A stretch of 64,000 bases of DNA. It comes from Bradyrhizobium cenepequi. GTDB lineage: Bacteria > Pseudomonadota > Alphaproteobacteria > Rhizobiales > Xanthobacteraceae. The notes below the pieces were generated by a model. The model saw only the letters and a list, made by a program, of their open reading frames with translations, was not told where the DNA came from and ran no database searches. Location: assembly GCF_020329485.1 (NCBI RefSeq), contig NZ_JAGKJI010000018.1, positions 1 through 64,000 of the forward strand, written 5' to 3'. Every line of letters starts with the position of its first letter. The stretch's first letter is position 1. Shown one piece after another: positions 1-8,342 of this stretch. A program made the translations under genes and the position numbers.

Positions 1-237
1 GAACAGCCGCTTCCAGATATCCGCCTTCACCCAGTCGCGGAAGCGCGTGAAGACACTGTTCCAGTGGCCGAACGAGGGCGGCAGATCCCGCCAGGGACTG
101 CCGGTTCGCGCGATCCACAGCACGGCCTCGACAAACCGTCGGTTGTCCTTGCCACTGCGGCCGGGATCGCTTGGCTTGCCAAGACAAAGCGGCTCCATCT
201 TCGCCCATTGGGCATCAGTCAAAACGAATCGGTCCAT
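1..237 (-). CDS. IS5-family transposase, N-terminal part (runs off the window)
   Basis: The minus strand opens with ATG at 237 and reads 79 codons to the window edge without a stop. It begins MDRFVLTDAQWAKMEPL and continues with KDNRRFVEAVLWIARTGSPW and a WRDLPPSFGHWNSV stretch. This is the typical N-terminal domain (DUF4096 type) of IS5-family transposases, which precedes the DDE catalytic domain; that domain would lie outside the window. The roughly 55 bases between this start and the next gene should hold one end of the element, but the partner end is missing, so no inverted repeat can be assigned. Whether the element is intact cannot be judged here. Confidence 0.85.
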   Translation of the reverse strand, partial: MDRFVLTDAQWAKMEPLCLGKPSDPGRSGKDNRRFVEAVLWIARTGSPWRDLPPSFGHWNSVFTRFRDWVKADIWKRLF

Positions 238-291
238 CCATAGCTTGAATCACAACCGAGCCCGGATGAGAATCCTGAATCCCAACAGACC

Positions 292-594
292 CTAGTCGTC
301 TTTCGTGGAAATTTCTGTGCCGCTCACCAGCGTCACCTCGCCGTCGATCATGGGCTTGGCGACACCGAAGAAACGAAGGACGGCTTCGGAATTGTTGTGC
401 CGATCCATCGCCGCACGATCAACGTAGCGTTCGTAGGTGGTGAACACGCACGGATCCGTCGCGTCCTGCGATATGTAATAGCCGATGGTCGTCGGTTCGT
501 TCGCACGAACGCTCGCGGCGACTTCGAGCAGCGCCTGACGCATGGCGCTCTCGTGGCCGCGCTTGACCCGGATAATCGCCGTGATGGTCAACAT
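292..594 (-). CDS. Antibiotic biosynthesis monooxygenase (ABM)-domain protein, putative quinol monooxygenase
   Basis: A 100-residue protein starting MLTITAIIRVKRGHESAMRQAL, with a central YYISQDATDP and FTTYERYVDRAAMDRHNNSE. The ferredoxin-like ABM fold is recognisable from the pattern of a first beta strand, a helix with regularly spaced Ala/Leu, then the YER and H-x-x-S stretch. Relatives such as YgiN act as cofactor-free monooxygenases or degrade reactive quinones, but many are uncharacterised. It lies 20 bases downstream of tcuB on the same strand, so it is probably the last gene of the tcuAB transcript. A GGAGGGCGACATG context supports the start. The substrate is not predictable. Confidence 0.8.
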   Translation of the reverse strand: MLTITAIIRVKRGHESAMRQALLEVAASVRANEPTTIGYYISQDATDPCVFTTYERYVDRAAMDRHNNSEAVLRFFGVAKPMIDGEVTLVSGTEISTKDD

Positions 595-614
595 GTCGCC
601 CTCCTTTGATCCGC

Positions 615-1724
615 TTAACCATTCAGGCCATGGCGCCGCTCCTGTGCGTAACGCACCAGCGCGGCGAAACGGTAGATGCCGTGGACGAACTTGCCATAGG
701 GCATGGTGATGAACAACGCGAACACGGCGCCGAGGTGCAGTGCGAGCAGCGGTCCCATGGCGGGCGTCGCACGCAACAGCAGCAGCGCCATTCCGGTGAT
801 GCCCGTCAAGAACAGCATGGCGATGAAGCCGACATCCATGCCGTAGCTGATATCATCGAGCAGCGCGGGATCGCGTCTTGCCTTCGCGAGCAGCAGCCCG
901 GTCGGCCCGACGATCAGGCCGATGCCGCCGAGCGAGCCGAGCACGACCGGCAGGTCCCACCACGCATAGGGCGCTTCGCGTCCGAGGAAATAGTGATAGA
1001 GCGTGGCAACCGATGTCGCGGCGAAGCACAGCAGGAAGCCATAGAACGTAAGGTGGTGATAAAACTTGCGCCGGTCGGTCGGACGATCGTCTTCGTTGTA
1101 GCAGCCAACTCCGCCGCCATGGAGATAGCGCAGTTCGCCCGCATCGCGGATCGCCTGGAAGATCGAACCGCCGTCGGCCCGTGCGCCGATCGGCTCGCCG
1201 ATATCACGCCAGAATGCGCGCACGCTCATGACCAGCGCCACGATCGCATAGAGGAAGGCCGCGCCGAACAGCGCCACCATCGCATTATGCGGCATCAGCC
1301 TGTAGAAGGCGCCGGGGCCGGTGTGGACGCCGAAGAGCAAATTCGAATCGTTGATGACTGCGAAGCCGAGAATGAAAGCGGCCATGCTGAACGCCGCAAC
1401 CAGGCTGATGACGAGTCCGTTGCGTTCGAACACGCCGGACAGCGCGCCCGGCCAGGCATAGGCGGCATAGGATTCGGCGCGTGCCACCGCCAGCGTCTTC
1501 GGTACATTGACACTGAATTCATGCGGCGGTGAGAACTGGCAGTCGACATAGCAGGCGCCGCAGGCGTGGCAGAGATTGGCGAGATAGTTGAGGTCGCCGT
1601 CGGAGAACGACCGGCGCATCTCCATCGCGGGGAACACCGCGCACAGCCCCTCGCAATAGCGACACGAATTGCAGACCGTCATCAGACGATCGGCTTCCTG
1701 CAAGATCCCTGAGCGTGATGTCAT
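615..1724 (-). CDS. tcuB: Tricarballylate utilisation iron-sulfur membrane protein TcuB
   Basis: 369 residues. The N-terminus carries two ferredoxin-like clusters: C18-x2-C21-x2-C24-x3-C28 and C52-x2-C55-x2-C58-x3-C62, which predict two [4Fe-4S] centres. They are followed by about six hydrophobic segments (from residue 90 to the C-terminus) with conserved histidines. This is the layout of TcuB/CobZ C-terminal proteins, which take electrons from the FAD enzyme TcuA and pass them to the quinone pool. The gene follows tcuA on the same strand after a 180-base spacer filled by a palindromic repeat. Family assignment is strong; the true substrate of the pair (tricarballylate or a related polycarboxylate) is inferred. 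Confidence 0.88.
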   Translation of the reverse strand: MTSRSGILQEADRLMTVCNSCRYCEGLCAVFPAMEMRRSFSDGDLNYLANLCHACGACYVDCQFSPPHEFSVNVPKTLAVARAESYAAYAWPGALSGVFERNGLVISLVAAFSMAAFILGFAVINDSNLLFGVHTGPGAFYRLMPHNAMVALFGAAFLYAIVALVMSVRAFWRDIGEPIGARADGGSIFQAIRDAGELRYLHGGGVGCYNEDDRPTDRRKFYHHLTFYGFLLCFAATSVATLYHYFLGREAPYAWWDLPVVLGSLGGIGLIVGPTGLLLAKARRDPALLDDISYGMDVGFIAMLFLTGITGMALLLLRATPAMGPLLALHLGAVFALFITMPYGKFVHGIYRFAALVRYAQERRHGLNG

Positions 1725-1753
1725 CGGTTGAATCGGTCTGTCCGCGAGTTAAC

Positions 1754-1880
1754 TTCACCTCTCCCGCTTGCGGGGGAGGTCGGCGCGTAAGCGCCGGGTG
1801 GGGGTTCTTTCCGCTCGCGAGAGCGCCAATCGTGGAGAGACCCCCACCCCGGCTCTCCCCCGCACGCAGGAGAGGGAGTA
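1754..1880. repeat. Intergenic double-hairpin palindromic repeat, family A, copy 1
   Basis: The spacer between tcuA and tcuB holds CACCTCTCCCGC/GCGGGGGAGGT, then CGGCGCG/CGCCG, then GGTGGGGGT. A second half, CCCCCACCCCGGCTCTCCC, partly pairs back with the first. The same architecture (a CTCCCC hairpin, a GC-rich variable hairpin flanked by CGG/CCG, then GGTGNGGG) recurs at 12745-12872 and 21313-21432. It contains no credible coding sequence. Within the operon it might act as an RNA-processing or attenuation site. Confidence 0.8.
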
Positions 1881-1904
1881 CAGCGCCGATCGCGGATGCA
1901 GCCT

Positions 1905-3296
1905 CTAGTTCCGTGCATTCTTTGCCGCTTCCCGTCCTGCGATCCGGCCGAACACGCTGCCGATGGTCATGCCAATGCCGGCGGCATAGCCGCGTCCCAG
2001 CACATTGCCGGCCATAATCTCGCCGGCGGCGAACATGTTGACGGAAGGTTTGCCATCCTTCATCAGCATCCGCGCCTGCTTGTTCACGCGTGTGCCGAGA
2101 TAGGTGAAGGTGATGCCGGGCCGCACCGGATAGGCGAGATAGGGCGGCGTCTCGATCCGGCGCGCCCAATGCGTCTTCGGCGGCGTGATGCCCTCGGTGC
2201 GGCAATCATCGAGAATGGTATGATCGAAGGTGCCGGGCCGCACCGCGGCATTGAATTCGCGGATCGTCTTTTCCAGCGCTGCCGGATCAAGCTCGAGCTT
2301 GCCCGCAAGCTCGGCGATCGTCTCGCCGGCGATCGGCGGGAACAGCGTCGGCATGAAGCTGGTCACGACGGTGGAATCGAAAATGATGTAGGCGATCTGG
2401 TCGGGCTGCGCCGCGACCAGGCGGCCCCAGATCGCATAACGCTTCGGCCAGATATCCTCGCCCTCGTCGTAGAAGCGCTGGGCACGCTTATTGACGACGA
2501 TGCCGAACACCACCGAATCGTGCCGTGTGATGATGCCGCCATCGAATTTCGGCGCGCGGGCGTCGATCGCCACCGCGTGGCACTGCGTGGGATCGCCGAC
2601 CTGCTGCACGCCTTTGGCCAGCAGCATCTTCAGGATCGAGCCGCGATTATAGGGCGTGCCGCGGATCAGGAAATTGTCGGCGGCCTCGCCCCAATATTCC
2701 CTGAGCCACTCGATATTGGCCTCGAAACCGCCGGCGGCCGCAACCAGCGTCGCGGCGCGGACCTCCGCCGTACCATCGATCGGCCGCTTCAACTCGGCGG
2801 AGAGGAACAGGCCGTCCTCGATCCTGAGATCGACGACTTCGGCGTCGTAGCGGATGTCGACGCCGAGCCGTTCCGCCGTGAGATAGAGCGCGTTCAGCAT
2901 CGCGCGTCCGCCGCCGAGGAAGAATGAATTGGTGCGGCCGAGGCTGAGCGTGCCGCCGAGCGAGGGTTGCCAGCGCACGCCCTGTTCCACGATCCAGTTT
3001 AGGATGTCCTTGGATTCGTGGATCATGAACCTGGCAAGTTCCTCGTCGGTCTGGCCGCCAGTCACGAGCAGCAGGTCTTTCCAGAACTCCTCCTCGGTAT
3101 AAGGACCGGTCAGGATCTCAGTCGCCGCGTCATGGGCGCAGCGCATGTTGCGCGTGTGGCGCGTATTGCCGCCGCGGTAGAATTTTGGCGCCCCCTCCAG
3201 CACCAGCACAGAGGCGCCGGCACGCCGCGCGCTGATCGCAGCGCACAGAGCGGCGTTGCCGCCACCGATCACCAGCACGTCGTATTTGCTGCTCAT
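1905..3296 (-). CDS. tcuA: FAD-dependent tricarballylate dehydrogenase TcuA
   Basis: 463 residues from ATG at 3296 (MSSKYDVLVIGGGNAALCAA); an AGAAGGA ribosome site lies just before it. Longer forms upstream have no family similarity and would run into the regulator's promoter. The N-terminal GGGNAA dinucleotide-binding motif, the central RHDSVVFGIVVNKRAQRFYDEG stretch and the C-terminal AAGEIMAGNVLGRGYAAGIG motif are those of the fumarate reductase/KSTD-like flavoprotein family. TcuA oxidises tricarballylate to cis-aconitate in Salmonella; TcuB reoxidises its FAD. No TcuC-type transporter is adjacent. The gene is divergent from a GntR regulator, which probably controls it. Confidence 0.87.
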   Translation of the reverse strand: MSSKYDVLVIGGGNAALCAAISARRAGASVLVLEGAPKFYRGGNTRHTRNMRCAHDAATEILTGPYTEEEFWKDLLLVTGGQTDEELARFMIHESKDILNWIVEQGVRWQPSLGGTLSLGRTNSFFLGGGRAMLNALYLTAERLGVDIRYDAEVVDLRIEDGLFLSAELKRPIDGTAEVRAATLVAAAGGFEANIEWLREYWGEAADNFLIRGTPYNRGSILKMLLAKGVQQVGDPTQCHAVAIDARAPKFDGGIITRHDSVVFGIVVNKRAQRFYDEGEDIWPKRYAIWGRLVAAQPDQIAYIIFDSTVVTSFMPTLFPPIAGETIAELAGKLELDPAALEKTIREFNAAVRPGTFDHTILDDCRTEGITPPKTHWARRIETPPYLAYPVRPGITFTYLGTRVNKQARMLMKDGKPSVNMFAAGEIMAGNVLGRGYAAGIGMTIGSVFGRIAGREAAKNARN

Positions 3297-3361
3297 TCCT
3301 TCTGCCCAACAGCGAAAAGCCATTTTCGGCGTTTCTGGAATGCCGGCGCCATTGTCGCTTT

Positions 3362-3371
3362 TTGTATACAA
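3362..3371. promoter_or_regulatory. Palindromic operator TTGTATACAA between tcuA and the GntR gene
   Basis: TTGTATACAA is a perfect 10-base palindrome in the divergent spacer, followed closely by a related half GATATAC. FCD-type GntR regulators commonly bind short palindromes of the form NTTGTATACAAN, so this is the likely autoregulatory and tcuAB operator. It lies about 65 bases from both start codons, where binding would block either promoter. Confidence 0.65.
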
Positions 3372-3437
3372 AGATATACATAAGCCCCGCAAGCATCGTC
3401 TTTGCATGGGATTGATGCGCTTGCGGTCGGAGGCAGG

Positions 3438-4118
3438 ATGGCAAAGCGGCCGAACAAGGCGATCGGATCGATTTCGCGCGGTTCCGGCGTTCAACTCGGG
3501 GAGGCCGTGTTCCGCTCATTATGTGAGGCGCTGAAGGCCGGAGCCTATCGGGCCGGAGACCGGCTGCGGGAAGAAGAAGTCGCGCAGCGGCTGAAGGTCA
3601 GCCGCACTCCGGTGCGCGAGGCACTGGGGCGGCTCGCGGCGCGCGGCTTCGTCACGTCGGCGGGCGGCCGGGGGCTGATCGTCCGCAGCCTCGATGTCGG
3701 CGAGGTGCTCGAGCTCTATACCATGCGCGAGATCCTGGAAGGCGCGGCCGCCCGGCTTGCCGCCGAACACGCCTCACCGCCCGAGATCGATGCGCTCGCC
3801 GATATCGAGCAGGCGTTTGCGGAATATCCAGACGATACGGCCGAGATGGCAGAGCTCAACCGCGCCTTCCATGAAGCAATCTGCCGCGCGGCGCGCAATC
3901 GCTATCTCGATGGCGCCTCCAGGGAGCTGCAGGACTGGATCGCGTTGCTCGGCCCTACCACGTTCTCCGTGGCCGGCCGCCCGTCGACCAGCCGCAAGGA
4001 GCATCGGGCCATCATCAATGCCATCGCCGCCCGCGACGGCGACAAGGCGGAGAAGCTGGCGCGCGCCCATATCAGGGAAGCGCTGCGCTGCCGCCTGAAA
4101 CTTCTGCAGAAGCAGTAG
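3438..4118 (+). CDS. GntR-family (FCD subfamily) transcriptional regulator
   Basis: 226 residues from ATG at 3438 (MAKRPNKAIGSISRG), preceded by GGAGG. The winged helix spans about residues 18-85 with the typical LREEEVAQRLKVSRTPVREA recognition segment. The C-terminal FCD effector domain spans about 90-220 and contains the ENRAFHEAI-like motif (ELNRAFHEAICRAA) and a later KEHRAI plus H-containing helix, which usually bind a metal and a carboxylate ligand. It is divergent from tcuA, so it probably senses the tcu substrate. The stop is 10 bases from the end of the convergent IclR gene. Confidence 0.88.
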   Translation: MAKRPNKAIGSISRGSGVQLGEAVFRSLCEALKAGAYRAGDRLREEEVAQRLKVSRTPVREALGRLAARGFVTSAGGRGLIVRSLDVGEVLELYTMREILEGAAARLAAEHASPPEIDALADIEQAFAEYPDDTAEMAELNRAFHEAICRAARNRYLDGASRELQDWIALLGPTTFSVAGRPSTSRKEHRAIINAIAARDGDKAEKLARAHIREALRCRLKLLQKQ

Positions 4119-4127
4119 AGCGCGCCG

Positions 4128-4883
4128 CTATTTCCTTGCTCGTCGCGACACGCGTGCCGACCCCTCGAGCGGAGGAGCGACGTGATCCAGAAGCTCGGTC
4201 GGACCGCCGAGCGACCGCGTCAGCCGCGCCGCCGCCTGCGATAGCAGCGACGACATCGTCTTGATGCTGTCCTTGGTGAAGCGCGGCTTGGGTCCGGAAA
4301 GCGAGAGCGCGCCGGCAAGCTTCCCGTTCGGCCCGAACACGGGACAGGCGATACCGGCACAGTCCGGGTCGCGCTCGCCGAACGAGACCGCAATGGCGCC
4401 CTTCCTGATAGGATCGTAGGCCTCGCCGTTCTCGCCATCGAATGCCAGGATGACTCGTCCGGCAGCGCCGCGGTCGAGCGGCAGCAACATGCCGGCCTCG
4501 ACGCGGTCGAGCGTCGAATGCTGGGAATCGATGCGAAAGACACACAAGCGGCGCTTGCCATCATGCCGGACGTGGAACGACGGACTTTCCGTACCTGCCG
4601 CCACGAGTTGCCTCAGGACCGGCATCACATGGTCATGCAGATTGTTGGCGCGCTGATAGATCGCGCCCAACCGGAACGGCGTCGGCCCGAGCTGGTAGCG
4701 TCCCTCGGGGAGCTGCACGAGATAGCCGAATTCCTGCAGCGAGGTCATCAGCCGCAGCAGCGTGCTCTTGTACATCCCGGTGTGCCGGGAGAGCTCGGCG
4801 AGACTCATCGGCTCCGGCTTTTCCTCGAACGCACCCAGGATGGTGAGCGCACGGTCGACGGCGGCGACACCGGGCGAACGCAT
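4128..4883 (-). CDS. IclR-family transcriptional regulator
   Basis: 251 residues from ATG at 4883 (MRSPGVAAVDRALTILGAF). The helix-turn-helix is at about 6-58, with LAELSRHTGMYKSTLLRLMTSL as the recognition region. The effector domain follows (about 75-245), with the typical GRVILAF and GIACPVFGPNGKLAGALSLSG strands. It starts 8 bases after the stop of the upstream dehydrogenase gene, so the two are translationally close. It most likely regulates that minus-strand operon (4892-8342). Confidence 0.87.
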   Translation of the reverse strand: MRSPGVAAVDRALTILGAFEEKPEPMSLAELSRHTGMYKSTLLRLMTSLQEFGYLVQLPEGRYQLGPTPFRLGAIYQRANNLHDHVMPVLRQLVAAGTESPSFHVRHDGKRRLCVFRIDSQHSTLDRVEAGMLLPLDRGAAGRVILAFDGENGEAYDPIRKGAIAVSFGERDPDCAGIACPVFGPNGKLAGALSLSGPKPRFTKDSIKTMSSLLSQAAARLTRSLGGPTELLDHVAPPLEGSARVSRRARK

Positions 4884-4891
4884 AGTGTCTC

Positions 4892-5776
4892 CTAGCTGGA
4901 GAAGCCAGCGGGATCGATCAGTTTGGCGATGACCGGAAAGTACGCATCCCCCATCCCCTTGTCGATCGTCTCCTCGAAAATGCTGCGCATCAGCGCCGCG
5001 CCCCGCAGATTCAAGCCTGCCTGCCCTCCAAGCTCCAGAGCGTAGGTCAGGTCCTTCAGCGCATACTCGGTCGAGAACGCCCGCAGCGGAAACTCTTTCG
5101 CAACAATCGCCTTCATGCCGTGGTTGCGAAGCGCAAAGCTGTCCGCCGATCCCTTGGACAGGGTTTCCAGCAGCAGCTTTGGCTCGACGCCGCTGTGGCT
5201 CGCAACGGCAACAGCTTCCGCCAGTGCATTGACGGTCTCGAACAGCACCATGTTGTTCAAAATCTTCGTCACCTGGCCCGCGCCGGTGCCGCCGCAAAGC
5301 GTGACGTCGGTGGCGAAGTGCCGGATCAGCGGCTCGACCTTGGCAAACGCGTCGGCTGTAGCGCCAACCATCACGCTGAGCGTACCCTCCCGCGCCGCCT
5401 GGCGGGTGCGGGCGATCGGCGCGTCGATCCAGAGTGCGCCCTTGTCTGCCAGCCGCCGCGCAAAGTCGCGGGTCATGCCGACCTCGGAGGTACCGAGATC
5501 GATCACGGTCTGACCGCTTCGGATGGCCTGCGCGATGCCGCCCTCGACGACCGATGACACGTGGTTCGCGCTCGGCAGACAGATGAAGATGATCTCGCTG
5601 CCGCCGACGACATCGGCCACCGACCGGGCGGCCACGGCGCCATCGGCGACGATCCGCGCCAGCGGCTCAGCCGAAAGATCGAATGCCAGCACCTTGCGCC
5701 CGCTCTTGCGCACCAGATTGCGGCAGATCGGCTCGCCCATGACGCCAAGACCGATGAATCCGATTGTCCCTGTCAT
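4892..5776 (-). CDS. 3-hydroxyisobutyrate dehydrogenase-family NAD(P)-dependent oxidoreductase
   Basis: 294 residues. GFIGLGVMG (6-14) is the Rossmann nucleotide loop, CLPSANHV the second conserved segment, and K171 in GGTGAGQVTKILNN matches the family's catalytic lysine. The usual substrate-loop motif DAPVSGG is here DAPIART (118-124), so the substrate may differ from hydroxyisobutyrate or tartronate semialdehyde. The length is normal for the family. It sits between a binding protein and the IclR gene in one minus-strand run. I infer a beta-hydroxyacid oxidised as part of the same catabolic route; the exact acid is unknown. Confidence 0.85.
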   Translation of the reverse strand: MTGTIGFIGLGVMGEPICRNLVRKSGRKVLAFDLSAEPLARIVADGAVAARSVADVVGGSEIIFICLPSANHVSSVVEGGIAQAIRSGQTVIDLGTSEVGMTRDFARRLADKGALWIDAPIARTRQAAREGTLSVMVGATADAFAKVEPLIRHFATDVTLCGGTGAGQVTKILNNMVLFETVNALAEAVAVASHSGVEPKLLLETLSKGSADSFALRNHGMKAIVAKEFPLRAFSTEYALKDLTYALELGGQAGLNLRGAALMRSIFEETIDKGMGDAYFPVIAKLIDPAGFSS

Positions 5777-5836
5777 GCAGGCATTCTCCTCAAACTTTGG
5801 GGCGGCAACCGATGGGCGCCGTCCGTCTCGATATCT

Positions 5837-7033
5837 TCACTTCACCAGCGGGCAGCCGCCTTCGCTCATGGGCCGGAACACCTCTGCGCCGGGCCTGGAG
5901 CTGACGATCCTGTAGTAGTCGAACTTGTACTTCGATTCGTCCGGCTTCTTCACCTGCACGAGATGCATCGTGTGCAGCACGCGTCCATCGGGGCGGACAG
6001 CGACATCCTTGTTGTACATGTCGTTGACCTTCATCTCGTGCATCTTGGCGGCAACGGCGGTCGCATCCGTCGTGCCGGCCGCCTTCACCGCGGCGAGATA
6101 ATGGTGGACGCCGCTATAGACGCCGGCCTGAACCATGCTTGCGACCTTGCCGTCCATCAACGCCGCATAGCGCTTCGACCAGGCGCGGGTCTCGTCATTG
6201 AGGTCCCAGTAGAAGGAGGTCGTCACCTGCAGGCCCTGCGTCGCCTTCAGCCCGAGCGAGTTGACATCGGTAATGAAGACAAGAAGACCGGCCAGCTTCT
6301 GCCCGCCCTCGACGATGCCGAACTCGCCGGCCTGCTTGATCGCGGTCTGCACGTCCGCGCCCGATGTCGCAAGCCCCACGACATCGGCCTTGGAGCCTTG
6401 CGCCTGCAGCAGGAACGAAGCGAAATCCGCGGTGCCCAGAGGATGCGCGGCCGAACCGATCACCTTGCCGCCGGCGGCTTCGATGAACTTGGTGGCGTCG
6501 CGTTGCAACGCGTGGCCGAACGCATAGTCTGCCGTGACGAAGTACCAGGTCTTGCCGCCGGCGCGCGTGATCGCATCGCTGGTCAGCTTCGACAGCGCAT
6601 AGGTGTCGTAGTTGAAGTGAAAGCTGATCGGCGAGCAGGCCTTTCCAGTGAAGTCGGACGAACCGGGGCCGCTGATGACGAAGATCTTGTTCTTCTGCCG
6701 CGCGATTTCGAGGATAGCAAAGCCCGCGGAGGACGCGGCGCCGTCGGCGATCATGTCGACGCCTTCATTGTCGAACCATTTCCGTGCGGTGGCAGAAGCA
6801 ATGTCCGGCTTGTTCTGGTGATCGGCGGTGATGATCTCGATCTTCTTGCCGAGGATTTCGTTGCCGAAATCCTCCGCCGCAAGCTTCGCCGCTGCGATCG
6901 AGCCGCGGCCGCCATTGTCGGCAAACACGCCGGATTGATCGTTGAGCACGCCGATTCGAATAACGTTATCCGCTGCCGACGCGACACTCACCTGCGCGGC
7001 CAGCACGGCCGCGATCGTCCAACGCAACTTCAT
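5837..7033 (-). CDS. ABC transporter substrate-binding protein, branched-chain amino acid (type 1) family
   Basis: 398 residues from ATG at 7033; GGGAGG lies about 8 bases upstream, which favours it over the TTG one codon earlier. A Sec signal peptide (MKLRWTIAAVLAAQVSVASA) is followed by ADNVIRIGVLNDQSGVF, the standard beginning of LivJ-like periplasmic binding proteins. Internal motifs GPGSSDFTGKACSP and TWYFVTADYAFGHALQRD fit. No LivHMGF permease or ATPase genes are beside it, so it is an orphan binding protein that must share a transporter coded elsewhere. It probably binds the substrate handled by the neighbouring hydrolase and dehydrogenase. Confidence 0.88.
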   Translation of the reverse strand: MKLRWTIAAVLAAQVSVASAADNVIRIGVLNDQSGVFADNGGRGSIAAAKLAAEDFGNEILGKKIEIITADHQNKPDIASATARKWFDNEGVDMIADGAASSAGFAILEIARQKNKIFVISGPGSSDFTGKACSPISFHFNYDTYALSKLTSDAITRAGGKTWYFVTADYAFGHALQRDATKFIEAAGGKVIGSAAHPLGTADFASFLLQAQGSKADVVGLATSGADVQTAIKQAGEFGIVEGGQKLAGLLVFITDVNSLGLKATQGLQVTTSFYWDLNDETRAWSKRYAALMDGKVASMVQAGVYSGVHHYLAAVKAAGTTDATAVAAKMHEMKVNDMYNKDVAVRPDGRVLHTMHLVQVKKPDESKYKFDYYRIVSSRPGAEVFRPMSEGGCPLVK

Positions 7034-7050
7034 CAATACGCCTCCCTAAT

Positions 7051-7908
7051 TCAAATATTCTGCCCGTTTACGATATCTTGCAGCACCGGAGCGATATAGG
7101 CGCGGAACTGCGCTGGATTCTCGCTCATCGGAAAATGGCCAAGCCGTTCCATGATCGTGGCCTTGGCGCCGGGAATGCTCGCGGCGGTGCGTAGCGTGTC
7201 CTCCGGCGTGCAGGAGAAATCGTATTCGCCGGTCAGGAGATAGAGCGGGCACTGGCGCACATCGATCTGGCCGACGCGGCCGCGAAGATCACCGTCGACG
7301 CGATAGAAATAGAGATCGCCCTTGAAAATGCCGGGACCGCCTTGTTTGTAGCCCCAAAGGGTTTCGTCGCGCGCCACCACTGGGCCGTTCGGTGCGATCA
7401 GGCCGGAGACCAGCGCGGCGCAAACTTCGCCGCCATGGACATCGGGCCGGTTCAACCAGGCCGTGTCGTACCAGGGCTGCTGGAAATCAGCGGCCTCTAA
7501 TCCGATCAGTGCACGAAACTCGCTGGCATGCGATATCGCGAGATTAAGGACGATACGCCCCCCGATCGAGCAGCCCATCACCACCGGACGATCAAGCTTC
7601 AGCGCGTTGCAAAAGGCGCGGATCGTGGTTGTGTAGCTTGCCGTCGTCAGCCTGTATTCGTTGCCATACTGGCTGTCCGGCGGGTTCGACTTGCCGTGCC
7701 AGGGCATGTCGAACGCGATGATGCGAAACTGCTTGGTGAACTCTTCGTCGACCAGCAAATGGCGCCACTGTCGCGCGTCGGAGCCGGCGGTGTGCAGGCA
7801 GACCAGGGGAATGCCGCTGCCACTCTCTTCGAAGTAGATGCGGTTGATCTCACCATCGATCTCGACATGGACGTAACGGCCAACGATCGGTTCGATAAAG
7901 CCATTCAT
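7051..7908 (-). CDS. Alpha/beta hydrolase
   Basis: 285 residues from ATG at 7908 (MNGFIEPIVGRYVHVEIDG). It overlaps the upstream gene's stop by the ATGA arrangement, which fixes the start and suggests translational coupling. CLHTAGSDARQW is the oxyanion-hole region, GCSIGG carries the nucleophile S114, and GEYDFSCTPED and ERLGHFPMSENP supply the Asp and His. The length is standard. Substrate not predictable; context points to hydrolysis of an ester or C-C bond of the compound taken up by the adjacent binding protein. Confidence 0.87.
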   Translation of the reverse strand: MNGFIEPIVGRYVHVEIDGEINRIYFEESGSGIPLVCLHTAGSDARQWRHLLVDEEFTKQFRIIAFDMPWHGKSNPPDSQYGNEYRLTTASYTTTIRAFCNALKLDRPVVMGCSIGGRIVLNLAISHASEFRALIGLEAADFQQPWYDTAWLNRPDVHGGEVCAALVSGLIAPNGPVVARDETLWGYKQGGPGIFKGDLYFYRVDGDLRGRVGQIDVRQCPLYLLTGEYDFSCTPEDTLRTAASIPGAKATIMERLGHFPMSENPAQFRAYIAPVLQDIVNGQNI

Positions 7909-8342
7909 GGCGCGCTCCCGAAACTGCTGCGACGCGGCAGCGACAGGAGATCCTTGAAGTACTGCAGGTGCACCATGAAGGGATGCAGATCGCCTTCCAA
8001 TGTCGCCCCCCCGCGCTTGGTGAGCGCGAGCAGATCGTGCCAGCCCGGCGGCGGCATCGCCTGCCAATAGGCGTGATACGCGGCCGGCGTCGCGCGATAG
8101 GCGAAACGCCAGGACCGCATCAGCACCGGCGCGGGGCTCATATCGAGGATGCGCCCACCGCGGATGGTCACATGAAAGGGCTGCACCGTGGGCCCGAGCA
8201 GACACTCCACGTCGAGCAGTCGGCCGCGGCCGATCAGCTTCTCATCGCGCGACAGCAATTCCGGAATGATCTTGAACGCTTCGACGACCTGATCGTCGAA
8301 CCCGACGGATGGCCGGTCGGTCGATGCCGCATCAGGGTTCAC
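7905..8342 (-). CDS. Conserved hypothetical protein coupled to the hydrolase gene
   Basis: 145 residues from a GTG at 8342 with GGAGGA eight bases upstream; a TTG five codons earlier is the alternative but overlaps that ribosome site. No signal peptide or membrane segment. The sequence has a beta-rich middle (VQPFHVTIRGGRILDMSP) and an aromatic run (SWRFAYRATPAAYHAYWQAM), reminiscent of the small SCP2/sterol-carrier-like fold, but I do not recognise it firmly. It is first in the minus-strand run and its stop overlaps the hydrolase start, so it probably works with that enzyme. Confidence 0.6.
   Translation of the reverse strand: MNPDAASTDRPSVGFDDQVVEAFKIIPELLSRDEKLIGRGRLLDVECLLGPTVQPFHVTIRGGRILDMSPAPVLMRSWRFAYRATPAAYHAYWQAMPPPGWHDLLALTKRGGATLEGDLHPFMVHLQYFKDLLSLPRRSSFGSAP

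Noticed and set aside
238..291. Terminal inverted repeat of the IS5-type element
   Set aside because: Only one end is inside the window, so no inverted pair or target duplication can be shown.
606..1532. Long + strand frame opposite tcuB
   Set aside because: Antisense to a well-supported gene; the product is Arg/His/Glu-rich low-complexity sequence typical of GC-rich shadow frames.
3297..3494. Longer N-terminus for TcuA
   Set aside because: It would overlap the regulator promoter and the TTGTATACAA site; the flavoprotein fold starts at MSSKYDVLVIGGG.
5561..7099. 512-codon + strand frame over the dehydrogenase and binding-protein genes
   Set aside because: It crosses two convincing minus-strand genes and has no recognisable motif or ribosome site.
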